DNA of 64,000 bases from Leucobacter sp. CX169 (GCF_017161405.1 NZ_CP071051.1:186001-250000); one strand, 5' to 3'. Positions 25,513-34,471 are shown, numbered from the stretch's first letter. Numbers and translations are program-made. Notes: generated from the sequence alone by a model not told the origin.

Positions 25513-26577
25513 TCATGCTGCGCGCACCCGCGGGTCGATCGCCCGGTACAGGATGTCGGCGAAGAAGTTCATGAAGATCACGATCGAGGAGAACACGACG
25601 AACGTGCCCTGCAAGACCGGGAAATCGGGGCCCTGGATCGCCTGGAAGGTGAGGTATCCAAGCCCCGGCCACGAGAACACGGTCTCGACCGTGACAGCTC
25701 CGCTGATGAGCCCTGCGAGCTGCAGGAAGATCATGGTCACGGTCGGCAGGAGCGCATTCGGAAGCGCGTGTCGGCGCCGCACGAGGTCCTCGGGAAGGCC
25801 CTTGGCTCGCGCAGTGACGAGGTAGTCCTGCCCGAGTTCCTCGAGCAGTGAGGAGCGCATGATGAGGACGTACTGGGCGTACGAAGCGATCGAGAGCGCC
25901 AGGACCGGGAGCACCAGGTGGCGCGCGACATCGAGCACGTAAGCCCACCCGGTGTAGCCGGCGCCGACCGTGGTCATGCCGCTGCTCGGGAAGAGTCCCG
26001 TGCCCGAGAAGACGAGGAGGAGGAGGAGCCCGAACCAGAAGGTGGGCATCGACCAGAAGAACAGCGAGGTCCAGGTCGCGGAGCGGTCGAACCAGCCGCC
26101 CCGCTTCCACGCGGCACGCTGACCGACCCAGACCCCGATGCTGACGGTGAGGACCATCGAGACGCTCATGAGCAGAAGCGTCGGGCCGACATACTGCCCC
26201 ATGAGCTGCGTCACGGGGGTGCGGAACACGAAGGAGTCTCCGAGGTCGCCTTTGAGAAGGCCGACGAGGTATTCCCAGAACTGGACCAGAATCGGGCGAT
26301 CCAAGCCGAGCTGATCTCGCAACTGGGCAATCTGCTCGTTCGTGACCTGGCGGCCGCGGGTCAGCACGGCCACGGGGTCGCCGGGAAGGACCCGGAATGC
26401 GAAGAATCCGAGCACCACCACCATCAGGAGGCTCACTGCGGAGCCACCCGCCTTCACCAGGAGGTATCTCCAGGTGCTCCCGGTGTGCCGGACGTCCGCC
26501 GCCTCGTCGCTTGCGCGGGGAGAGTGCGGCGGTGCCCCGGTGTCGGGGGCGGTGGTGCTCGGATTCTCGCGATTCAT
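25513..26577 (-). CDS. Peptide ABC transporter permease, DppB type
   Basis: 354 aa. A polar N-terminal extension of about 40 residues precedes the first helix. The DppB hallmarks FRVLPGDPV, QLGLDRPILVQF and the EAA loop (TARAKGLPEDLVRRRHALPN) are present, with six hydrophobic segments. It starts 11 bp after the binding-protein stop and is followed by the DppC-type permease. The substrate is inferred to be peptides from family and context. Confidence 0.92.
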   Translation of the reverse strand: MNRENPSTTAPDTGAPPHSPRASDEAADVRHTGSTWRYLLVKAGGSAVSLLMVVVLGFFAFRVLPGDPVAVLTRGRQVTNEQIAQLRDQLGLDRPILVQFWEYLVGLLKGDLGDSFVFRTPVTQLMGQYVGPTLLLMSVSMVLTVSIGVWVGQRAAWKRGGWFDRSATWTSLFFWSMPTFWFGLLLLLVFSGTGLFPSSGMTTVGAGYTGWAYVLDVARHLVLPVLALSIASYAQYVLIMRSSLLEELGQDYLVTARAKGLPEDLVRRRHALPNALLPTVTMIFLQLAGLISGAVTVETVFSWPGLGYLTFQAIQGPDFPVLQGTFVVFSSIVIFMNFFADILYRAIDPRVRAA

Positions 26578-26588
26578 TTCGGGCCTAC

Positions 26589-28358
26589 CTACTTCCGGTC
26601 GTCGACGCTCTTCTTGCGACGAATCGCGAAGATGAGGCCGCCGGCGAGAACGACGGCAGCGATGCCGACGCCGATCGCTACCGCGGGGACCCCGGATCCG
26701 CCGTCGCCGGACTCGCCTTCGGCGCCCTTGATGGTGGCCTGAGCAATCGAGAATCGGTTGTTCGGCGAGCCGTTGACCACGAGCAGGTTGTCGAGGCGGT
26801 CGGAGTTGTAGGCGCCGAGCGCGTCGTCGTAGTAGAACATCGCGGTGTTGCCGTACTCGTAAATCATCGTCAGCGCTTCGGTGACGAGTTCCTTACGCTT
26901 CTCGGGATCGAGCTCGGTGTGCTGCGCCTCGAAGACCTTGTCGTACTCGGGGTCGCACATGCCCGACTGCGACGAGCTCGACACGCCGGGCTCGTCGGGC
27001 AGCGTGCTGCACACGTTGATCGAGAGCATGTAATCGGGATCCTGCGAGACGCCCCAGCCATCGATGTAGGTGTCGTAGTCACCCTTGGGGATCAGCTCGC
27101 CCATCTCGTCCCAGTTGGTGTTCTTCAGCTCCATCGCGATGCCGAGGTCCTTGAACCACGACTCAATGAACTCGGACGCCGCCGTGTTTGACGTGCTGCC
27201 GCCGTTGAACATCATGCGCAGCGTGATGGGGGCACCGTTCTTGTCGAGGCGGTTCCCGTCAGCGTCGGTGGTGTACCCGGCGGCCTCGAGCGACTTCTTT
27301 GCCTCTTCGACGCCCTGCGGGAGGGCGACGCCCTCGAGCTCGGTGAAGAACCCACCGGGGCTTCCCGGGGGCAGGATGGTCGGGCCCTCGCTGCCGAGGC
27401 CATTGATGACCTTATCGACGAGCACCTTGCGGTCGATCGCCTGGCCGATCGCCCGGCGGAACGCCTGGTCCTCGAGGACCGGGTTCTGCGTGCCGTAGGC
27501 CTCGCCGCCCGTCGTCTTCCAGCCACCGTTGAGCGTCAGGTTAAAGAAGTGCTTCGACTCCACCTGATAGGGCTCGATGCCGTCGACCGAAGCGAGTGAG
27601 TCGAACTGGGCAGAGTTGAGGCCGCCGAGCATGTCGATCTCGCCATTGCGCAGCGCGAGCACGGCGGCGTCGGTGTTCTTGAAGCCCACAATGTGCAGCT
27701 TGTCGACGCCCGTCGGGCCGTTCCAGTAGTGCTCGTTCGACTTCAGCGTGATCGAGGTGCCCTGCTTGTACTCCTCGATGATGAACGGGCCGCTGCCGAC
27801 GACGTCCTCGGTGTTCGGGTATTCCTCGGGGTTGTCGATCTTCTCCCAGATGTGCTTGGGCACGATGGGCAGGATCCCGGGGTGCAGCGGGGTCGGGGCG
27901 GTGGTTTCGATCTCGACGGTCTTGTCGTCGACCGCGGTCACCGAGCTGATGTTTCCGACGGACTCGCCGTTGGCCACCTGCAGGGGCTTGCTCCCCATGA
28001 CCGCCTCGTACGTCCAGACCACGTCGTCCGCGGTGACCGGCTCGCCGTCGGACCACGTCGCCTTGTCGCGAATGTGATAGGTCCAGGTGGTGTTGTCGAC
28101 CGAGAAGTCGTCGGCCAGGATCCCGCCGTAATCGCCGGTCTCGTTGATGCCGGCGAGCGGCTGGTACTCGTAGTCCAGCACGATGAGCGCCTCGTTGAAC
28201 ACCGCGGTGAACGGGTTGAGGGTGTCGATCTCGTCCATTGAGCTCGAGAGGCGGAGCGAGGACTCGGTGGGTTCATCGGCGGCTTGTGCCGCGGAGAGGG
28301 GCGCGGCGATGATGGCGAGTGCCGCCGCCATGCCGACCAGAGCTTTCACTGTTTTCAT
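26589..28358 (-). CDS. Peptide ABC transporter substrate-binding protein with C-terminal membrane anchor
   Basis: 589 aa; AAAGGAG sits ideally before the ATG. A Sec signal peptide (cleavage near AQA-AD) without a lipobox Cys is followed by an SBP_bac_5 domain (DTLNPF, WSDGEPVTADDVVWTYEAV, SGPFIIEEY). The C terminus has a Gly/Ser linker and one transmembrane helix ending IFAIRRKKS. It is thus held to the membrane by a C-terminal helix rather than by lipid, which is unusual for this family. First gene of the importer operon; a copy of the 15-bp palindrome lies 176 bp upstream. Confidence 0.9.
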   Translation of the reverse strand: MKTVKALVGMAAALAIIAAPLSAAQAADEPTESSLRLSSSMDEIDTLNPFTAVFNEALIVLDYEYQPLAGINETGDYGGILADDFSVDNTTWTYHIRDKATWSDGEPVTADDVVWTYEAVMGSKPLQVANGESVGNISSVTAVDDKTVEIETTAPTPLHPGILPIVPKHIWEKIDNPEEYPNTEDVVGSGPFIIEEYKQGTSITLKSNEHYWNGPTGVDKLHIVGFKNTDAAVLALRNGEIDMLGGLNSAQFDSLASVDGIEPYQVESKHFFNLTLNGGWKTTGGEAYGTQNPVLEDQAFRRAIGQAIDRKVLVDKVINGLGSEGPTILPPGSPGGFFTELEGVALPQGVEEAKKSLEAAGYTTDADGNRLDKNGAPITLRMMFNGGSTSNTAASEFIESWFKDLGIAMELKNTNWDEMGELIPKGDYDTYIDGWGVSQDPDYMLSINVCSTLPDEPGVSSSSQSGMCDPEYDKVFEAQHTELDPEKRKELVTEALTMIYEYGNTAMFYYDDALGAYNSDRLDNLLVVNGSPNNRFSIAQATIKGAEGESGDGGSGVPAVAIGVGIAAVVLAGGLIFAIRRKKSVDDRK

Positions 28359-28714
28359 ACCGGATCTCCTTTAATGCGGTCGTGGTCAAACGGGTTAGTC
28401 AGAGTGATTCGGGGGCTGCGGGCCAGCGGGGTGGGGCGCGTGCGGACGGTCGGGGTCGGGCGGGCCACGTTGCTCCGCCTGGCTTGACCGTATTCGCGCA
28501 TCGTCCACTCCATCATGACCGTGCTGATTCAAAGATATGAATCGTAATTTCTCGTACCGAGGTACCCTGATAGTAGGGTGCGCCGCGGCGGCTTGTATAG
28601 CTTTCTGGTGGTTTGGGCTCTCGTGATCGGCGTGTTATGGAGGGATCTTGTCGGTGCCGTGCCGGCCATCGCGTGAGGCGGCGCCCCGGCACTGATCCGG
28701 CCTTACGATTCGGA
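28359..28714. other. 356-bp intergenic region upstream of the peptide importer operon
   Basis: No gene is seen. It holds the palindrome at 28534-28548, a short hairpin (ACCCT and AGGGT arms, 28563-28578) and, at the right end, a GATCCG/CGGATC hairpin (28694-28716) overlapping the M20 stop that may act as a weak terminator. Confidence 0.5.
28534..28548. promoter_or_regulatory. 15-bp operator-like palindrome, site 5 (peptide importer operon)
   Basis: GATATGAATCGTAAT has arms GATATGA and ATTACGA. It matches site 4 at 11 of 15 positions. It is the only recognisable copy in the leader of the binding-protein gene. Confidence 0.5.
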
Positions 28715-29836
28715 TCATGGCATCAGCACCGCCACCAGGAGCTCGATGCGCTCGTGCAGCGAATCGATCAGGACGTGCTCGTTCTCGGCGTGAGCCCCGC
28801 CGCCTCGCGGGCCAAATCCGTCCAGCGTGGGGTGGCCGAGGGAGCCGAGCAGATTGGTGTCGCCGGCGCCGCTGGCCGGGCGCCCCTCGACGCGCTGATC
28901 GACGCGGAGCGCGGCAGCGCGAACCGTCTCGAGCAGCGCACGGTCCGCCGCGGAGGCCAACCACGCGGGCCGGTGGCTGAGCTGTTCGCAGTCGAAGGTC
29001 GCCCCGGAGCGGACCGGGGTCAGCGCGGCGATCGCCCGCAACACGTGTTCCTCGGTCGCCGGATCGCCGAATCTCAGGCCGATCTCGGCGCTTGCGCTGG
29101 CGGGTACGACGTTCGTGAGGGCACCGCCGCGGATGACACCGATGTTGCTGAGCACCGGCGAGGGAAGCTCGGGCGAGGCCGTGATCGCTCGGATGTGCAG
29201 GAGCTGATCAATGAGCTCGTCGATCGCTGATACCCCGAGTTCCGGGTCGAGCGCCGCGTGTGCGGCCCGTCCACCGGCCGTGAGCTTGATACGCGTGCTG
29301 CCGAGTCTGCCGATTTTGAAGGCCCCATCGGGGTGGGGGGACTCGAAGCCGAGGGCCGCCACAGTTCCGGCGCTGGCCTCTCGCAATACCGCCTGGCTGG
29401 TGGGGGAGCCCACCTCTTCGTCGCACACGAGAACGATCCGCACGGCGCGGTGTGGCGTCCCTGCGAGCCGAGAGAGCGCGGCGTGCATGACGACAATCCC
29501 GCTCTTCATGTCGTAGACCCCGGGGCCGGCGAGCTTGCCGTCCGTCTCGCGCCAGGGCATTGCCTCGGCGAGGGTTCCGACCGGCCACACCGTGTCGGTG
29601 TGGCCGACGAGGAGGAGGGGTTCGCCCACCCCGGGAGCGGTGATGATGAGGTTCGTCCCGGCGGAGGTCGGACGCAGCGTGACTTCGGCGCCGATCTCAG
29701 TGAAGTGCGAGGTGAGCACCTCGGCGATCCGCGCGCTCGCGGCGACATTCAGCGAGGGAGTCTCAATATGGACGAGTTCCCGCAGCAGGGAGACCGCGGC
29801 GGCGTTGCCACGTTTGCTCGATGCGTTGGTGTTCAT
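28715..29836 (-). CDS. M20-family hydrolase, candidate N-succinyl-L-amino acid desuccinylase
   Basis: 373 aa from the ATG at 29836. Zinc motifs: LLVGHTDTVWP, GPGVYDMKSG, CDEEVGSP, and a C-terminal GGGAHAENEHV, all typical of the CPG2-like branch. It is divergent from an operon encoding a GNAT transferase and an NSAR/OSBS-family racemase. In the D-to-L amino acid pathway known from Geobacillus an M20 enzyme performs the last step, removal of succinate. It may equally be a glutamate carboxypeptidase. There is no ribosome-binding site; the promoter is so close (-10 TACGTT) that the mRNA may be leaderless. Confidence 0.85.
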   Translation of the reverse strand: MNTNASSKRGNAAAVSLLRELVHIETPSLNVAASARIAEVLTSHFTEIGAEVTLRPTSAGTNLIITAPGVGEPLLLVGHTDTVWPVGTLAEAMPWRETDGKLAGPGVYDMKSGIVVMHAALSRLAGTPHRAVRIVLVCDEEVGSPTSQAVLREASAGTVAALGFESPHPDGAFKIGRLGSTRIKLTAGGRAAHAALDPELGVSAIDELIDQLLHIRAITASPELPSPVLSNIGVIRGGALTNVVPASASAEIGLRFGDPATEEHVLRAIAALTPVRSGATFDCEQLSHRPAWLASAADRALLETVRAAALRVDQRVEGRPASGAGDTNLLGSLGHPTLDGFGPRGGGAHAENEHVLIDSLHERIELLVAVLMP

Positions 29837-29851
29837 GTTACGAAACGTATC
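29837..29851. promoter_or_regulatory. 15-bp operator-like palindrome, site 6 (M20/GNAT divergent region)
   Basis: GTTACGAAACGTATC abuts the ATG at 29836. On the minus strand, TTGCCA and TACGTT, 17 bp apart, form a plausible promoter whose -10 is inside the palindrome. Confidence 0.55.
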
Positions 29852-29928
29852 TGACACTTGAATGTCTGGCAATAGCCCAATAACATTAGCCATCAAACGC
29901 CGATCATCCGATTTATAGGAAACATATA

Positions 29929-30786
29929 ATGATCATTTCGTCCCCGGTGGGTGCCGCAATTGTCGCGCACCTCGACCCCGCCGGCGCGGGCGGAGCGTCG
30001 GGGCGCCCCGGGCTGATCGGCCGCGAACTCCTGAGGTTTGAGGACGTGCAGGCGGCCAACGAACTCTACGGCCGGGTGTTCGCGTACCAGGACCCCAGCT
30101 TCGCGCTGAACCCGAACCTGCTCTTCGCGCTGAAGGACAACGGTGGCTCGGTGGTCGGAGTATTCACGGCCGACGAGCGGCTTGTCGGCTTCGCCTACGG
30201 GTTTGCGGGGAAAGACGCCTCCGGGAGCGAGTACCACTATTCGCAGGCGACGGTAGTCGACCCCGAGTTCCAGGGCAAGGGCCTCGGCCGGCAGCTGAAG
30301 ATGCTGCAGCGCCGGGTCGCCGAGCGTTGGGGGCACCGGAGCATGCGGTGGACCTTCGACCCAGTCCTGGTGCGCAATGGACACTTCAACTTCTCGACGC
30401 TCGGTGCGATCGGAACCGACTACCTCGCCGACTACTACGGGCGCCCGGGCACGGACCGTCTGCTGGCTGAATGGGCGCTCGGCACGGGTGCCGACCACGC
30501 GAGCGACCTGCGCGAAACTGCCGCGCCGCTGCTCGACCGCGGCAGCTGGGGCCAGGCGGTGCCGCAGGGCGAGGCAGTCTGGGTGCCGTTGCCCGCCGCG
30601 GCCGGCGCGGCCGAGCACCTGCGTACGCGCCTCGCGGACACGCTTCGCGCCCAGTTTGCGGCGGGACGGGTGATCATCGACTGTCGGCGGCTCGAACCCG
30701 AAACGACCGCGTACCTTTTCGTTCCGCGAACCGCGCTCGCCGCGGACCACCCTTCACCAGCAGTACCTCGACAGGAGCAATCATGA
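29929..30786 (+). CDS. GNAT acyltransferase, candidate succinyl-CoA:D-amino acid N-succinyltransferase
   Basis: 285 aa; AGGAAAC upstream. The acyl-CoA pyrophosphate loop is visible as EFQGKGLGRQL (residues 113-123) after a beta-strand (YSQATVVD). The long C-terminal half matches the COG3375-like GNAT group often found next to NSAR/OSBS-family enzymes. In that known pathway the transferase succinylates D-amino acids so the racemase can act. It heads the operon GNAT-SIS-racemase-dipeptidase-amidotransferase-dehydrogenase and overlaps the SIS gene by 4 bp. Substrate specificity is inferred from context. Confidence 0.8.
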   Translation: MIISSPVGAAIVAHLDPAGAGGASGRPGLIGRELLRFEDVQAANELYGRVFAYQDPSFALNPNLLFALKDNGGSVVGVFTADERLVGFAYGFAGKDASGSEYHYSQATVVDPEFQGKGLGRQLKMLQRRVAERWGHRSMRWTFDPVLVRNGHFNFSTLGAIGTDYLADYYGRPGTDRLLAEWALGTGADHASDLRETAAPLLDRGSWGQAVPQGEAVWVPLPAAAGAAEHLRTRLADTLRAQFAAGRVIIDCRRLEPETTAYLFVPRTALAADHPSPAVPRQEQS

Positions 30787-31466
30787 ATTCGGATGAGAAC
30801 GGTGACCTTGACCGCTCCCTCGTGTCACCCCGCGACCGGTTCGGCGAGCGATTTCGCACGAACCTTTCCGCGGAGGGCATTCAGGCGCGCGTCATCGAAA
30901 GCGAGGTTCGATCGCTGACGCAGACGCTCGATGAGCTCGCTGCGACGGGCGAGATGCCGCGGGCCGCCGCACTGATCCTGGGTGCTCGCCGCCGCTACAT
31001 CGGCGGCGAAGGGAAGGCCGCGGCGTACGCGCAGCTGCTCAACGCGGACCTGTCGGCCACCCTGTCGAACGTCTTCCTCATTGACGGGCTCGGGCTCACC
31101 CCGATCACCGTGCTCACCGATGTGCGCTCGAGCGACGTCCTTGTGGTGTTCTCGATGCGCCGGTATCGCGAGGAGACGATCCGGCTCGGACGGCTTTTCC
31201 ATGAAGCGGGTGGGCAGCTGGTGGTCATCACCGACAGCGAGGACGCGCCGCTCGCCCCCTATGCGAGTGTGCTGATCCGCGTGCACACCGGATCGGCCTC
31301 GTACGCCGACTCGCCGACCGCGGTGGCCGCGGTGTGTCACCTGCTCAGCACGTTGACGACGGCGAGTGCGAAGGGCGCCCGTCGGCGTCTCTCGATGCGG
31401 GACAAGTACGCCGCCGAACTCGGCCTGTATCGCCCCGATCCCGACCACGAGGTGCCGCAAGAATGA
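30783..31466 (+). CDS. RpiR/MurR-like SIS-domain protein lacking the HTH domain
   Basis: 227 aa. The SIS sugar-isomerase fold (LILGARRRYIGGEGKAAAYA, SSDVLVVFSMRRYREETIRL, QLVVITDSEDAPLAPYA) matches the ligand-binding half of RpiR-family regulators. Those are about 280 aa and carry an N-terminal HTH_6; here only about 60 residues precede the SIS fold and no HTH is seen. It could be an effector-sensing partner, a degenerate regulator, or an enzyme. Both ends overlap neighbours by 4 bp, so it is tightly coupled in the operon. Confidence 0.75.
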   Translation: MNSDENGDLDRSLVSPRDRFGERFRTNLSAEGIQARVIESEVRSLTQTLDELAATGEMPRAAALILGARRRYIGGEGKAAAYAQLLNADLSATLSNVFLIDGLGLTPITVLTDVRSSDVLVVFSMRRYREETIRLGRLFHEAGGQLVVITDSEDAPLAPYASVLIRVHTGSASYADSPTAVAAVCHLLSTLTTASAKGARRRLSMRDKYAAELGLYRPDPDHEVPQE

Positions 31467-32626
31467 CGCCGCCGATGCGGATCGATCGGGTGCGACTGTT
31501 CCTTTTGGAGCTGCCGCTCCTGCACAGCTTCCAGACGAGCTCGCACCGCAAGTCGGCCATTGCCCACGTGCTCGTCGAGCTCACGGACGCCGACGGGGCC
31601 GTCGGCTGGGGCGAGATCGCGTCGCCGAGCGACCCCTACTTCTGCGCGGAAACGACCGAGACCGCATGGGAGATCGCCACGCGCTACCTGGTCCCGGCCA
31701 CGCTGGGCGCGGAGTGGAGTCGCCCTGAGGACTGCGACGCGGCGTTTGCGAAGGTGCGCGGGAACGAGTTCGCGCGGGCCGGCTTCGTCGGTGCCGCTTG
31801 GGATCTGCACGCACGCAGACGCGGCGTATCGCTCGCGGCGGCGCTTGGCGGCACCCGCACCGAGGTCGTCGCGGGGGTGTCTCTCGGAATTGAGTCGTCG
31901 ATCGACGCCCTGCTCGTGCAGGTGGCGGCCCAGCTCGAGGCCGGGTACGGGCGCGTCAAGCTCAAGATCGCGCCGGGTTGGGACGTCGAGGTCGTCCGTG
32001 CCGTGCGCGCGGCCTTCCCCGGCATCGACCTCCACGTCGACGCGAACGGCGCCTACCCGCGCACCGCGGAGTCGACGGCGGTCTTCCGGACGCTCGACGA
32101 GAGTGCGCTCACCATGATCGAGCAGCCGTTCGGGGTGCGCGACTTCCTCGCCCATGCCGAGCTGCAGGGTCAGATTGATACGCCCGTCTGCCTCGACGAG
32201 TCGATCGTCGGGGTCGAGGACATCGAGACGATGCTGCGGCTCGACGCGGGACGAATCGTGAATATCAAGGTCTCCCGCATGGGCGGCTTGACCCAGGCGA
32301 AGCGGGCGCACGACGTCGCTGCCGCCGCCGAGGTGCCCGTGTGGTGCGGGGGCATGCACGAGTTCGGGGTGGGCCGGGCGGCCAACGTGGCAATCTCCTC
32401 CCTCCCGAACTTCTCGTTGCCGTCCGACGTATCGGGTTCCGATAAGTACTACGCGAGCGACATCGTCAGCCCGCCAGTGCGCGCCCTGGGCGGCCGAGTT
32501 CCGGTGCCCCGGGCCGCCGGCCTCGGGCACGAGGTGGACGTGGAGCGAGTGATTGAGTGGGCCAGTCGGAGCTTCGACTCGGCGGCGGTCGACGAGCTCT
32601 CGACGCAGCGCAGGGTCCGCTCGTGA
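31463..32626 (+). CDS. Enolase-superfamily N-succinylamino acid racemase (NSAR/OSBS family)
   Basis: 387 aa from the ATG overlapping the SIS stop. Catalytic pattern: K166-L-K168 in VKLKIAPGWD, metal ligands Asp193 (HVDANGAY), Glu220 (MIEQPFG), Asp245 (CLDESI), and the second-face Lys269 (NIKVSRMGG). WCGGMHEFGVGRAANVAISS and LPNFSLPSDVSGSDKYY closely follow NSAR/OSBS proteins. It would racemise N-succinyl-D-amino acids. A separate, dissimilar menC is present at 62.2-63.3 kb, so menaquinone synthesis need not depend on this gene; dipeptide epimerase is a less likely alternative. Confidence 0.85.
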   Translation: MTPPMRIDRVRLFLLELPLLHSFQTSSHRKSAIAHVLVELTDADGAVGWGEIASPSDPYFCAETTETAWEIATRYLVPATLGAEWSRPEDCDAAFAKVRGNEFARAGFVGAAWDLHARRRGVSLAAALGGTRTEVVAGVSLGIESSIDALLVQVAAQLEAGYGRVKLKIAPGWDVEVVRAVRAAFPGIDLHVDANGAYPRTAESTAVFRTLDESALTMIEQPFGVRDFLAHAELQGQIDTPVCLDESIVGVEDIETMLRLDAGRIVNIKVSRMGGLTQAKRAHDVAAAAEVPVWCGGMHEFGVGRAANVAISSLPNFSLPSDVSGSDKYYASDIVSPPVRALGGRVPVPRAAGLGHEVDVERVIEWASRSFDSAAVDELSTQRRVRS

Positions 32627-33729
32627 GCGCACTGATACCCGTGATCGACGGACACAACGACCTGGCATGGGCCTGCCGGGAGCTGCGCGGCTACGCCACC
32701 GGCGGGCTCGACGAGTCGGTGCCGAGCCTGCACACCGACATCGCTCGCCTCCGGCTGGGCGGGGTCACCGGGCAGTTCTGGTCGGTGTGGGTCGACCCGG
32801 TGCTCGCGGGCGCCGAACAGGTGGTCGCGACCCTCGAGCAGATTGACTTCGTGCAGCGGCTGATCGACGCGTACCCGGAACACCTGCGATCGGCGCGGAC
32901 CGCCGCCGAGGTGCGCGCGGCGATGCGCGACGGGCGTATCGCGTCGCTCATCGGGGTCGAGGGCGGGGAACAGCTCGGCGGCTCCCTCGCCGTGCTGCGC
33001 CAATACGCGCGACTGGGCGCCCGGTATCTGACCTTGACCTGGTCGCGGACGACCGGGTGGGCAGACTCCGCGACCGACGAGTCGCGACACGGTGGCCTGT
33101 CCGACTTTGGCAGAGCGGTGGTGCGCGAGATGAATCGCGTGGGCTTGCTGGTCGACCTCGCCCACGTGGCCCCGGCGACGATGCGTCACGTGCTGGCGGA
33201 AAGCCGGCGCCCGGTGATCGTCAGTCACTCCGGGGCGTGGGAGCTGTGCAAGCACCGCCGTAATGTGCCCGACGACGTGCTCGCGCTGATTGGCGCGTCC
33301 GGGGGTGTCGTCATGGTCGCCTTCGTGCCCTCGTTCCTCACGGAAGCGCGACGGCAGTGGGTCGAGGCGGGAGAGGCTGGCGATCCGCCACACGTGGGGG
33401 TCGCGGACGTCGCGGACCACCTCGATCACATCCGCGAGGTGGCCGGGCCGCAGGCGGTCGGCATCGGCGCGGACTACGACGGAACCGACTCGATGCCCGA
33501 CGGGCTCGGCGACGTGTCCGGGTACCCGGCGCTGTTCGCGGAGCTCCGCGGCCGAGGCTGGTCGGAGGACGAGCTGCGCGGCCTGGCCAGCGAGAATGTG
33601 CTGCGCGTGCTGGAGCGCGCCGACCCGGACTACGAGGCCTTCCTCGCCGGGAGGGCCGGCGAACCGGAACCGGCAGCGATTGTTCCGGCCGTCGATACAA
33701 CAATGAAACTGGAGAGAAGACTTGCCTAA
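32623..33729 (+). CDS. M19-family (renal-type) dipeptidase, leaderless
   Basis: 368 aa; the GTG start overlaps the racemase stop (GTGA). Zinc ligands: IDGHNDLAW, the bridging Glu in GVEGGEQLGG, His in DLAHVAP and VIVSHSGA, and Asp in GIGADYDGTD. M19 enzymes hydrolyse dipeptides, including those with a C-terminal D-residue. No signal peptide is present, so it works on dipeptides inside the cell, releasing L- and D-amino acids for the racemase and dehydrogenase encoded in the same operon. Confidence 0.9.
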   Translation: MSALIPVIDGHNDLAWACRELRGYATGGLDESVPSLHTDIARLRLGGVTGQFWSVWVDPVLAGAEQVVATLEQIDFVQRLIDAYPEHLRSARTAAEVRAAMRDGRIASLIGVEGGEQLGGSLAVLRQYARLGARYLTLTWSRTTGWADSATDESRHGGLSDFGRAVVREMNRVGLLVDLAHVAPATMRHVLAESRRPVIVSHSGAWELCKHRRNVPDDVLALIGASGGVVMVAFVPSFLTEARRQWVEAGEAGDPPHVGVADVADHLDHIREVAGPQAVGIGADYDGTDSMPDGLGDVSGYPALFAELRGRGWSEDELRGLASENVLRVLERADPDYEAFLAGRAGEPEPAAIVPAVDTTMKLERRLA

Positions 33730-34471
33730 CGCGCCCCGCATTCTTGTTGTGATCAACCACCCGGACTCGGGCCCCCGGAGGCTGGGCACCTGGCTCTCGG
33801 ACGCGGGCGCCGATGTGCACGAGGTGTTTGGCGGGGACGGCCTGCCCGCGGGCCTCGCGGGTTTTGATGGGCTGGTGCTGCTCGGTGGCGGGTTCATGCC
33901 GGACGACTACGCGCACGCACCGTGGTTGGTGCAGGAGCGGGCACTCGTGCGCGAGGCGATCGATCGGGACCTTCCCACGCTCGGCATCTGCCTCGGGGCG
34001 CAGGTCATCGCTGACGTCGACGGGGGTGAGGTGCGCGCAAACTACGGTCCGAAAGAGCGCGGCAGCACTGTCATTCGCCCGACCGCGCGAGGTCGCGAAG
34101 ACACGCTGTTCGTCGGCTTTGGCGCTGCGGCCCCCATGATCGAGAATCACGAGGACATGATCACTCGGCTGCCCGAGTCGGCGGTCCTGCTCGCGTCGAG
34201 CGACGCGGTCGAGAACCAGGCCTTTCTCATCGGCGCGCACGTGCGCGGGGTGCAGTTCCACCCAGAGGCTGGCGCCGCGAACCTCGCGAATTGGGACGAC
34301 GCGGCGCTCGGAGAAGAGGGCTTCGACCGGGCCGAGATGATCCGTGAAGCCCTGGCCGTGGACGACGAGAACACCGTCGCCAGCCGTGCTCTCGTCGAGG
34401 CGTTCGCCGCGGAGGTCCGCGCCGCCTCGCTGCTCGAAGCCGCGCGGCCAACACGCGGTGCCGCCTCGTGA
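33722..34471 (+). CDS. Class I glutamine amidotransferase-like protein
   Basis: 249 aa; TTG start with GGAGAGAAG upstream, overlapping the dipeptidase by 8 bp. GATase class I triad: Cys in LGICLGAQ, His and Glu in VQFHPEAG. It is a stand-alone domain with no synthetase partner nearby. In peptide-degradation neighbourhoods such proteins may hydrolyse gamma-glutamyl or glutamine amides; that role here is inference. Confidence 0.8.
   Translation: MPNAPRILVVINHPDSGPRRLGTWLSDAGADVHEVFGGDGLPAGLAGFDGLVLLGGGFMPDDYAHAPWLVQERALVREAIDRDLPTLGICLGAQVIADVDGGEVRANYGPKERGSTVIRPTARGREDTLFVGFGAAAPMIENHEDMITRLPESAVLLASSDAVENQAFLIGAHVRGVQFHPEAGAANLANWDDAALGEEGFDRAEMIREALAVDDENTVASRALVEAFAAEVRAASLLEAARPTRGAAS

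Noticed and set aside
28703-28717. CTTACGATTCGGATC as another regulon site
   Set aside because: Only the left half fits. It is better explained as part of the GATCCG/CGGATC hairpin at the end of the M20 gene.
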